From: Microstegium vimineum
Lineage: Eukaryota; Streptophyta; Magnoliopsida; Poales; Poaceae
Direction of reading: 5' to 3'
Length of the DNA stretch: 64,000 bases
Assembly: GCA_022036555.1 (NCBI GenBank)
Contig: CM039129.1
Span: forward strand, 25,160,553 to 25,224,552
Shown: in pieces, positions 21,970-31,521 of the stretch
Layout: every line of letters begins with the position of its first letter
How positions within the stretch are numbered: the first letter of the stretch is position 1
The notes under the pieces: generated by a model
Seen by the model: the letters and a program-made list of their open reading frames with translations, nothing else
Told to the model about the DNA's origin: nothing
The model's database searches: none
Position numbers and translations under genes: made by a program

Positions 21970-21974
21970 TAATG
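21970..21974 (+). promoter_or_regulatory. TAATG stop-start overlap between gag-protease and pol
   Basis: TAA (21970-21972) closes the gag-protease frame (...SEEEI) and ATG (21972-21974) opens the RT frame (MDQFIDDGKLGQGF). The same TAATG is in D (5144-5140, minus). In C the site reads TAATTGG at 55503, where one extra T destroys the ATG. Translation of pol could use termination-reinitiation. I see no obvious -1 slippery heptamer here. Confidence 0.6.
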
Positions 21975-24900
21975 GATCAGTTCATCGATGATGGGAAACT
22001 TGGACAGGGGTTCACATCAGCCGATGATTTGCTAGAAATAGACATCGGCGATGGCAACAAGCCTAGGCCAACTTTTATTAGTGTTAAGTTAGATTCCCAA
22101 TGTAAGCAACAGTTGAGTGATTTGTTAAAAGAATATAAATATTGTTTTGCTTGGGATTATACAGAGATGCCTGGTCTGGACCGATCGATAGTTGAACATC
22201 GGTTACCTATTAAGTCAGGTTTTTAACCGCATCGGCAACCAGCGCGCCGGTGTAACCCTACTGTACTACCCGATATTAAAGCTAAGATTACGAAGTTAAT
22301 CGAAGCTGGATTTATTCGGCAGTGCCGATATGCCGAATGGATTTCTAATGTGGTTCCTGTATATAAGAAGAATGGAAAACTTTGTGTTTGTATTGATTTC
22401 AGGAATCTCAATAAAGCTACGCCAATGGATGGCTATCAAATTTCTGTTGCCGATCTACTAGTTGATGCTTCTGCTGGACATAAGATTATCAGTTTTATGG
22501 ATGGTAATGCTGGATATAATCAAATATTCATGGCTAAAGAAGATATATCCAAAACTGCTTTTAGGTGTCCAGTTCACGTCGGTTTGTTTGAGTCGATCGT
22601 AATGACTTTTGGGTTGAAGAACGCCGGTGCTACTTATCAAAGAGCAATGAATTTTGTTTTTCATAAGTACATCGGTACGTTGGTCGAAATCTATATCGAC
22701 CATGTGGTGGTTAAGTCCGGAGACATTGAAAAGCATCTTGTCGATCTCCGGAAGATTCTGGAGTGTACAAGGGAGCATGGGCTAAAGATGAATCCGAATA
22801 AGTGTGCGTTTGACGGATCAGTGGGTCAATTCTTAGGGTTCATGGTGCATCAAAGGGGCATAGAGATCGACAGAAAATCTATTGATGCAATTAACAAAGT
22901 GGTTGCTCCTGCGAACAAGACTGAGTTGCAATCTTTGATCGGCAAAATTAATTTTATTAGAAGATTTATATCTAATCTGTCTGGGAAGATTAAGTCTTTT
23001 ATCCCATTGCTAAAATTAAAGGGCGGTCAGGAATTTGTGTGGGGAGAAAAACAGCAATCGGCTTTGAAAGAAATTAAGAGGTATCTGGTGAATCCTCCGG
23101 TTTTGATTCCATCTCGACATGGGAAACCCTTCAGATTGTATTTGTCTGTCGATGACAGTGTTATCGGGTCAGCCTTGATTCAAGAATTTGAAGGGAAAGA
23201 ACGTATGATTTATTATTTGAGTAGAAGGCTGGTGGATGCTGAAACCAGGAATTTGGCCGATGAGAAATTAGGTTTATGTCTATACTTCTCTTGTACCAAG
23301 TTAAGGCATTATTTGCTATCGGCCGAGTGTACTCTCATATGCAAGGATGATGTGGTCAAGTATATGTTGTCAATGCCGATATTGAGTGGAAGAATCGGCA
23401 AGTGGATTTTGGCGCTGTCTGAATTTGATCTGAGGTATGAATCAACTGAGGCAGTCAATGGGCAGGTGATGGACGATTTTGTTACTCAGCATTGCGGTAC
23501 GCTAAATTCCGTAGAAATTGCTCCTTGGACTTTATTTTTTATGGTTCCACATGTAAGGAGGGAGCAAGCATCGGCGTTATTTTAGTTTCACCTCGAGGGA
23601 AAAAATATGAAATCCCATTGCCGATTGTTGCTACTTCGACGAATAATCAGGCTGAGTACTAGGCGTTACTGAAGGGTTTGGAGTTGCTCAGGGAAGTGCA
23701 TGCCGATGCTGTTGAAGTCTTTGGTGATTCTATGTTAGTGATCAATCAATTGATTGGGACATATGAGTGCCGAAGTGTTATTTTAATTGCATATCATGGG
23801 AAGTGTTTACAGTTATTAAAGGAATTTAAGGAATATCGTCTTGAACACATTCCCAGATTGCATAATGAATAAGCCAATCGGTTGGCACAACATGCTTCGG
23901 GATATCAGCCGATTCAAGAAGTAATGACACTAGTGATGGTTGCTGATGACTGGAGAAGAGAGATTGTCGATTATTGGAGAGATCTATCAAGGAAAGTTGA
24001 AAGCCGATTGAGGTTTCAGGCTACCAAGTATGTGCTCCTTGATGATGATTTGTATTATCGTACAATTGATGGAGTTTTGCTCATATGCCTTAATGGAGAA
24101 GAATCGAAGAGGTTGATGGGTGAAATTCATGAAGGGGTATGTGGAGCACATCAATCGACATTCAAGATGAAGTGGATGATTAGGTGAAATAGATATTATT
24201 GGCCGACAATTCTTGAAGATTGTTTTGAGTACTTCAAAGGGTGTCAGGATTGCCAGAAGTTCGGTAATGTTCAGAGGGTGCCTGCGTCGGCAATGAATCC
24301 TATAATCAAGCCTTGGCCGTTTAGAGGATGGTCCATTGATCTCATCCGGCAAATTTACCCACCATCGAGCAAAGGGCATAAATTTATACTCATTGCTAAT
24401 GATTATTTCACAAAGTGGGTTGAAGCTATTCCTTTGAAAAATGTGACATCGACAAACATGATAGATTTCATGAAAGAGCATATTGTTTACCGATTCGGAA
24501 TTCCTCAGACTATTACGACTGATCAAGGGACCATGTTTATGTCGGGGGAGTTTGATGAATTTGCTATCAGTATGGGGTTCAAAGTGTTGAATTCTTCTCC
24601 TTATTATGCTCAAGCTAATGGTCAGGCTGAAGCAACTAATAAAGGAATAATCAAGCTCACCAAGCGCAAGATTGAAGAAAACCCTAGAAAATTGCATACA
24701 ATACTAAATGAAGCTTTGTGGGCGTATCGGATGGCGTGTCATGGTGCTACTAAGGTTTCGCCATATCAATTAGTATACAGACATGATGTTGTCCTGCCTT
24801 GGGAAATTAAGACTGGTTCTAGGCGATTGTTTTCCCAAGACCAATTGATAGCCGATGAATATGACGTCCTTATGAGAGATGAGTTAGAAGATCTAGCGGG

Positions 24901-25207
24901 TCATTGGCTAAGGGCTCTAATCAGTATCGAAGAAAACAAGAAGAGGGTTGCCAGATGGTATAACAAGAAGGTAAAGGTGAAAGAGTTTGCCGATGGTGAT
25001 TTGGTGTGGAAACTAATTTTACCGATTGGAAACAAGAATTCAAAGTTTGGGAAGTGGTCTCCAAATTGGGAAGGTCCTTTTCGGATAAATCAGTCTGTTC
25101 CTGGCAACGCTTATATTTTGGAGACTCTCGAAGGAGTTGCATTTTCTAGAGCAATCAATGGTAAATATTTGAAAAAATATTATCCTAGTATCTGGATAGA
25201 TGCATGA
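21972..25207 (+). pseudogene. pol: Gypsy B pol: RT, RNase H, integrase (broken)
   Basis: RT spans 21972 to about 22980, with CIDFRNLNKATPMDG and GNAGYNQIF. Its catalytic box at 22692-22703 reads YIDH instead of YIDD. A thumb/connection and RNase H region follows (about 22980-23880, open from 22350 to 23585), then the integrase zinc domain (HEGVCGAHQS ... CQDCQKFG, 24128-24265), the core with SIDLIRQI, TTDQGTMF and NGQAEATNKG as the D, D, E positions, and a C-terminal part ending at 25207. Stops interrupt at about 22224, 23583, 23660, 23870 and 24185. Gene order RT-RNase H-integrase shows Ty3/gypsy. RT sequence and the accessory gene point to the Tat lineage. Pol ends 111 bp before the convergent antisense gene's stop. 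Confidence 0.93.
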
Positions 25208-25318
25208 ATTAATACAAATATATAAGTACCGATGATAAAGTCGTTATGCGAAACATTGGAAGATGAAACGTTATATTACAAGAACTGTCGTCAAGATTAT
25301 GGTTATCAGTACAAAAAA

Positions 25319-28300
25319 TTACAACAGGGTTTGAATAGATGAAATCGCACGAAGGAGAATTTGATCTGCTTCTTCTATTTCCCTAGCGTCATCATCGGCA
25401 GAACCCTCGACTGGCTTGAGCTTTCTCCTCAACAGAAGGGCTTCACGGGCGTCGGCATCTCTCTCTTGTTGTAAAGCTTTGGTGGTAGCAGGGAGTTGAG
25501 CCTTCTTTTGGCTGGCTGTGCTTAGAGCTTCATCAACCATCTTCAACTCAACTAGTAGCTCTTCCTTTCGTGCTGATAGACGCATGATCTCTTGTTCGAG
25601 CGCACTACCAGAAGCTTCCAAACGACCGATGTCTTGGTGTTTTTCGTCCGCAGCTTGCTAGAATTTGAGTATCTCCTCTTCGAATTTTGCTTGCGCAGCT
25701 CTATCGGCAATGCGTCGCGAAGCTCTTTGATATTGTAGTTGCCGACTCTCAAGGAATGCCGCTTGGAAGAGCAGTTCTTCAACATCGGCAGGCAATTGGT
25801 CTTGAACTTCCGTGAAAGCTACCCTTACTACACTTGAATCTTGGATTAGTTGAGACGTGTTTTGTTGCAGTAGGAGCAGCAATGCTTCAAGTTTGGATTT
25901 CGCTTCTGCCGATAGAATGATTGGAACATGAATAAAGCTCTCTCCTTCTTCGTCGTCATCTGGGAGATTAACAGCAAAGGAGAATAAGCTATTGGGAGAG
26001 TCTTGGGCCTGAAAGGATAAGAATTAAAATTTGTCAGTTAGAAGCTTATATATTGCGGAGTTGTGATGGATGTTCCAGTTTATTTGCTTTAGAGCGATTT
26101 CTCGCCTTTGGCTTGACGTAGTTGACATAACCGTATCTTGAGGATCGGCAAAAGTTGCCGATGAATTTGCCTCGACAGGAGGGACGGTTGGTGCTAGTGC
26201 TGGTGTTGAGGCCGATGTTGCTTCCATTGTTGTAGCTAACCCCTGTGGCGACGGGACCGTTCCTTGGTTGGGGGTTTCATCCGGTACTAATGTTGGTGCC
26301 GATGTCGGTGCTGTTTGTGTTGTTACAACCATCTCTTGCGGCGATGCTGCTGTCCCTTGGTCAAGAATCTTAGCCTGTGGCTGCTCAGGGATAGTTACCG
26401 ATACTGGCTCCGGTGTTGGTGTATCGGCAGGAGCTTGAGGAGATGCAGCTGGAGCTGATGGCTTCTTACATTTTGGTCGGGGAGCAGCACTTGAAGAGCC
26501 TTGGTGTTTTGACCCTTGCACTTGGGGGGCATCGGCAGGTTGAGCCATAGAGGTTTGTACACTTCGGATGGCTCCCGATGAACTTGTCTGCTGCAAAAGA
26601 GAATTTGGTGCAAAGTGAGTAAAAAATTGTCGATTAAACATGTTATGATCGATACAGATAAACGAAGACTTGTTACCGTGAAGGCTTGTGCTAAAACGGC
26701 AGCAGCGGTGGTAGCATCATCGGTTGGTAATGTCCGAGTTCTGATAGTAACCTTGGGAGCTACCTTGTGATTCATAAGGGCAGACAATGAAGGGTCCTTA
26801 CTGCCAATTGTCGATGTAGGGTTCATCGGTCGCAAGTTGAAGTGTTTGCCGCTCTTGCTCTTTTTGGAGATCAAATCATTAACCTGTTGACAGAGGGTTA
26901 GTTAACGAAGTAGTAATCAGAAATAAGCTTACCACGTCATCGGGTATGATATGATCAGCATCAATCAAGTGCCGATAGTAGTGTGATGATGGAGCAAATA
27001 GTTGGTCCTTCCACTCTTGCCACCAGTACTTGTATGATTCGGTAATGAAGGATGTCGACACCCAGGAAGATAAATCGATGTTAGTTACATCAGCATGAGG
27101 GGAGAGGGTGACAATTTTGTTCCAATCCATAGCACCGGAGATGACCTCTCTTGGTTTTATCACGTTGACATAGCTAAGTTTGATCGGCAATTGACCGAAT
27201 GCTAGCTGTCTTGCCGCTGCCGATGGATAATAGAACTCGTATGATGGATGAGAGTTCTTCCCGGTCCCGACGACGTTAACCGGAATAGCTCGGGGAATGA
27301 GGGTGGCTTTCATGATTGCTTCGTTTTGTGGTATATTCCCATCGGTGAGGTTGAAGGAGAGTGGGAATCGGTTGTCTTCATCGACATAAGGCCACCAGAC
27401 TTGTTCTGCAGCAGGGATTCCGCAGTAGAGCCTCTGAAAGAACATGCCGAATTGATCAACATTGGCATCAGTTCCTGGTAGCACTATCATGGCTTCCCCA
27501 AAATTGAGTGGGGAACGGGTTGCCAATTCATCATCGTCAAATACATAGTCTTCAAATATGTCTCTTGGGAATTGTTGGTTGACAAGATCAAATTGGAGAC
27601 ATTTGTGCATATGGGCATTCAGCCACAGGTTGATAAACCACCAAGGACCTCCAAGGTTGCCGATGGGTTCGCCAAGTAGTAATTTCTCCGATACTTGATG
27701 TAGAAGGCGATAAACTGAACCAAGGAGGTATCGGCCAAGGGGAAATCCTCCACCGGCCAGAAGCTCTGCTGCGGGAAGATACATGTTTGTAGGCCTGACT
27801 ATTCTGCAACAGAAAATGATCTTATCCAACCACATGTTAAAGAAGGTAGCATGCTCCCTTGGAGCTACCGATCCAGTCTTCTGATACTCTTGGATGTATC
27901 CGGTCCAACCACCAATATTACGGGTACTTATCCAACGTTCGGACTTCCTGCGGAAAAGAGTGGCAGGATCGGCAGAAGAAACGTCGAGGCCGGTAAGCAT
28001 ATGTACATCGAAAAGTGTGGGGGTGGCTGGTCCATGTCTGAATAAAAATGCGTTCATTGTATCGGACCAGAAGTAAGAGGCCGCAATCATCATGTTTTCA
28101 TTTTTTGCCATATCGGCAATAGACAGTCTGATGCATTGGTCGATATTGCGCTCTGACCAATAGAGTTGTTGTGATCTAGCTATCCTGAGGTACCATTTAT
28201 TCCACCCTTTCGTAGGTTTAGGCCAGGAGCGAAAGGTGTCTATGCATAAACCTAGATCGAAATGCTCGGATCTAAAAGGGATGCGGTTGGTTTCTGCGTT

Positions 28301-28525
28301 GATGAGTTTGGTTGGATCGACATTCCCCATGGGGCCTGAACAGCACAGATGTTCTTGATCGGTAGGGATCACTATTTTCACTATTTTGTTGCGCAGTTCC
28401 TAGATCCAGAAAGCAAAAAGAAAAAGAGAGAGGCGATTGAAAAGCAATGCGGAAGGATAAAACTGCAGTATATACAACAGGGAAAGAAGAAAAATTACCG
28501 CGGAAGCAGTAAAGTTGATCGCTAT
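25319..28525 (-). pseudogene. Antisense PMD-like gene, B copy (five exons)
   Basis: Exons on the minus strand: 1 at about 28525-28499; 2 at 28399-26933 (489 codons, fully open); 3 at 26883-26677 (69 codons); 4 from 26590 to about 26083; 5 at 26010-25319. Introns are GT-AG except after exon 4, where the donor is mutated. Exon 2 has the PMD-like landmarks FWSDTMNAFLFRHG, TPTLFDVHMLTGLDV, GGWTGYIQEY, GNLGGPWWFINLWL and WWQEWKDQLF. Exon 4 is Pro/Ala/Thr-rich. Exon 5 is a Glu/Lys/Gln-rich coiled coil. Damage: the exon 1 ATG is ATA, the second Met is Leu, and one stop lies in exon 5 at 25658. The function is unknown. PMD proteins of plants are linked to silencing and genome stability, so a role against host control is only a guess. 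Confidence 0.82.
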
Positions 28526-28661
28526 TGAAGCAGAGTTCTTGCAAGAGTCGTGCCTCCGGAGGAAAGAAGAAGACCGCCGCTGGAATAGTGCTCTTTGGGG
28601 ATGATGTTGGGATGAAGGTGAAAATTTGAGCTCAAGGTGAAAGAGAAGACGGACGGTGGTC

Positions 28662-28668
28662 TTTATAG
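28662..28668 (-). promoter_or_regulatory. TATA box of the antisense gene, B copy
   Basis: TATAAAG on the minus strand, following CCTAGGCC, about 140 bp upstream of the exon 1 start position and 246 bp from the 3' LTR. It aligns with the TATA boxes of C and D. Confidence 0.6.
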
Positions 28669-28894
28669 GCCTAGGTTAAAGGGCGTTTTCGAGTTTTCTT
28701 TTCTGACTGAGCAGGAATATGGAAGGATATCACGTTGATTTGCATGGTGATCGAGGAAATTATAACTGGTGGTGCTACAGTTGCGGGGATTGTTGGTAAT
28801 ATACAGTGACAACGTGCGGTAATCAAAATGGCAGTGGTATTTTGGAGGGAAAGATTACAATAGAGCAAATTTCGGTGCATAAGATATTTTATAC

Positions 28895-28913
28895 TCCGAA
28901 ATGGGGGGGCATG
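28895..28913 (+). other. Polypurine tract, gypsy B
   Basis: CTCCGAAATGGGGGGGCATG ends directly at the 3' LTR start (28914), matching the tracts of C and D. Confidence 0.88.
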
Positions 28914-29606
28914 TGTTGACACCGTTTTTTGTTATTGTCAATATGAACCGGATACACTGATTGGTAGAAGGGTAGTTGCACCGATCGGTAGAAAGATGGT
29001 TGCTTTTCCTTATCGGCATCAGAATCTCACCAATCGGATTGCCGATGAAGACAAGAGATTGAGGAAACAAAAGAAGGTATTGGCTGATCAGAAGGGTGTT
29101 GCCGATGGAAATAGGAGAACATTGCCGATCGGGAATATTGCCGATGGATATAGGTTGATGTGGCTGACGTCAGCAGGAAGTTACCGATGGCAATAGAAGG
29201 AGATTGCGGATTGAAAGAGTCTGTCGATGGAAAGTTTCATCGTGAGGAAAACGGATAAGGAAACTAGTGATTTTATACTAGTATTATTGTTTTAGTTTGA
29301 GTCCAACTTTTGCACGAGTCGTTTTATTTCCTTAAAAATAGGAGTTTTGTTTAGGTATGAGTCGTGTCCATGTATAACTCCTTTTACCGGAGTATAAATA
29401 TGTACCCAGGCGCAGTGTAGAAAACACAATCAATCAAATACAAAACTTATTATTTTTTATCTACTTTTTCAGCATCTACTTTCATCGCATTAGTTCTAGT
29501 TTACCTACGAGTTCTCACGATTTTGACGGGCTGCATCTACAAGATCTTCGTTGCCTTCGCAAGTTCCACGTTTTGATCAAGTTGAGCCTTGACGTCCGGG
29601 CGTATC
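28914..29606 (+). repeat. 3' LTR of gypsy B (truncated)
   Basis: It starts TGTTGACACCG and follows the 5' LTR until CGGGCGTATC, where it breaks off about 135 bp before the expected end. G-family LTR sequence follows at once (ACCTTTCCTTTTTTGTAAG). Confidence 0.92.
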
Positions 29607-30408
29607 ACCTTTCCTTTTTTGTAAGAATTTACTTTATGCAATATATTACTCTTTCTCGACTTTACGTAGTATTTACTTTGAGCATTACTATAGTATTGTT
29701 ATGTACGCTTGCTTACTACTGGCCTTTATATCAAGAGATTGTGTTCCTTAATGGCCATTCATGTATGCGATCATTACCTATCATAGGGTGCTTTGGTTGT
29801 AGAAATTACAATTAAAGTAGTGAGTTGTGTGTAAGCATGGTTATTATACACTATCTTGCTCATGGTTACCGCTTGTCACATGGATTGTTTGTGGTACCTA
29901 GCAAGAGGTGACAGCCATGTCTAGTCTTTGTATTCGTAGGCAACTTCTTAAAAGGTAAGGCCCCTAGAAAAAAGATTGCACGGTCCGGTCAGGGTTATAT
30001 CTCTTACTGATCTATCCTATCGCCTAGCATGCTTATTTTGAGGCAGCAATCTGTTGTGTTTAGACTAATTAATCTTCTTAGTACATTGACGTAGAGTAAA
30101 GATCATAGGAGTCCTTTTATCTCTCTCCTTGTCCTACCACCTAGCTCTACTTACTAGTTACCTTTAGTGATCTTTTACCTTGGCTTGTTCATTCATCACC
30201 TTCCTATCTTATTATTCGTTACCCCCTACACTAGTTGGTCCTAAGTTGAGGTGCTCTCTAGGATCTCTCTCTATTTATAGTTTCTAGCTATTGCTTTCCC
30301 TTGGGATAAAATAAATTATGATACCCTAGAATACTCCTGGGTGAAGTGCTACAGCGGTATAATCTATGCGCTTGCGGATTTATCCAATAGATATAAGAAA
30401 TAACAACA
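29607..30408 (+). repeat. G-family LTR copy 2, right fragment
   Basis: It follows 17480-18286 of copy 1 with many small differences (TTTACTTTGAGCATT, GGATTGTTTGTGG, CTAGCAAGAGGTGACAGCC, CCTAGGTGAAGTGCTACA-like segments). It ends AAATAACAACA at 30408. Confidence 0.75.
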
Positions 30409-30880
30409 CACGTCCCTGTCCTAACAAGCCTTGGCCCAACAGTAGCAGCCCAACAGGAGCAGGTGCACCGTGTCCTGGCCCACTGACCCTCCGGGCCCAC
30501 ACGTTAGCGTTCTTCCCCATTATGCTGCCTCTACACCACCACCGCCACCGTCCATCACCCCTCCTCCCACGTCCTCCACACCGCCACCGCCACTGCTATA
30601 CGGCCCCATCCATGGTCCTAACCACCTAGATGCTCTAACGCCACCACAGCCAGTGCCCACCGCGCTCTGCACCACCACCGTCACCGCCACGCAAGAGAGA
30701 GGGAAGAAGAGGGAGCGCACGAGCACTAGGTTACCATGTGCAGAGATAAAGCACGATGGTGGCGCATGGCGAGAGAGGGCTCAATGGCGGGGAGGGTGGC
30801 GCGGCGATGAGGCGGCGACATGAAAAAAGTTGGGCATCCTGCCGATGTCTCTTTGAATTCGAGCGCGCCTAGGACTTAGA
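30409..30880. other. GC-rich unassigned stretch
   Basis: No gene is supported. There is a CACCACCGCCACCG-rich low-complexity segment at about 30535-30600 with open frames in several registers, none resembling a family I know. It may be flanking DNA of CACTA-2 or of the G element. Confidence 0.5.
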
Positions 30881-30960
30881 AAATTTTAGGCAAGTGTTGC
30901 ATGGGATATATACCGTTTGTATAAATAATTTCTAGAAGCAGTTGTCACTATTAACTGTCT

Positions 30961-31021
30961 GTAGAAACACATTTCTACGAGTAGTTGGTAATACAAACCA
31001 CATGTAGAAATGTGTTTCTAC
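30961..31021. repeat. CACTA-2 subterminal palindromes
   Basis: Two 18-bp palindromes, GTAGAAACACATTTCTAC (30961-30978) and GTAGAAATGTGTTTCTAC (31004-31021), lie among related half-sites such as GTTTCTACAAGCGG, CCGCTTGTATAA and GTAGTTGG. CACTA elements carry such short inverted repeats near their ends as transposase-binding sites. Confidence 0.65.
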
Positions 31022-31072
31022 AAGCGGTATTTCTATTGACGATTGGCAATACCAACCGCTTGTATAACTATG

Positions 31073-31340
31073 TTTAATATTTTCTATATAATTTTTATTT
31101 TGTGTATGTATTGTTTATATATGCTGTATATTGTTTCTATACTTTCCATATCAGGTTTAGGGTTTAGGGTTTAGTGTTCAGGGTTTAGGTTTAGGGTTTT
31201 AATATTTTCCATATAATTTCTATTTTGTGTATGTGTTGTTTATATATGTTGTATATTGTTTCTATACTTTCCATATAGTGTTTAGGGTTTAGAGTTCAGG
31301 GTTTATGCCGGGTTTAGGTTTAGGCTTAGTTAAGCTTGGG
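31073..31340. repeat. Tandem duplication with TTTAGGG-like repeats
   Basis: A unit of about 124 bp is present twice (from about 31073 and about 31197). Each copy has an AT-rich half (TTTATATATG, TATTGTTTCTATACTTTCCATAT) ending in degenerate GGTTTAGGGTTTAGGG-type repeats (about 31153-31200 and 31278-31345). The repeat unit equals the plant telomere heptamer but is short and imperfect. Confidence 0.8.
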
Positions 31341-31521
31341 TTTAGCTAGGGTTTGATTAGACAATTGGTAGTACATGCTACTCCGTCATACAAGATAGAT
31401 TCTAGAAATTGTTTTCATGAAGGTGGAATAAGCATAGGGTGTCACATTTACAAACAGAGAATAGTAGAGTAAGGTACACATTGTAGCATAAATGGATTAA
31501 ATGACAAATAACAAATATAAT

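Larger units (their letters stand above)
18388..29606 (+). mobile_element. Gypsy element B (Tat-like), most complete copy
   Basis: The order is 5' LTR (18388-19216), primer site, gag with protease remnant (19267-21906), RT-RNase H-integrase (21972-25207), antisense gene (25319-28525, minus), polypurine tract, and 3' LTR (28914-29606, missing its last about 135 bp). It sits inside copy 2 of the G LTR, which resumes at 29607. The truncated right end removed the target-site duplication. By eye the LTRs differ at about 13 positions over the first 290 bp, so the copy is not recent. Several stops and a gag-protease deletion make it inactive. Confidence 0.92.

Noticed and set aside
30719..30735. CACTAGGTTACC as the CACTA-2 terminal repeat
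   Set aside because: No inverted partner or 3-bp duplication was found, and no subterminal repeats directly adjoin it.
30366..30823. Plus-strand open frames rich in Pro/His
   Set aside because: Low-complexity CACCACCGCC composition, open in several registers, no family resemblance, and partly within the G LTR end.
31153..31345. True telomere or chromosome end
   Set aside because: Only a few imperfect TTTAGGG units inside a transposon, with tens of kb of repeats on both sides.
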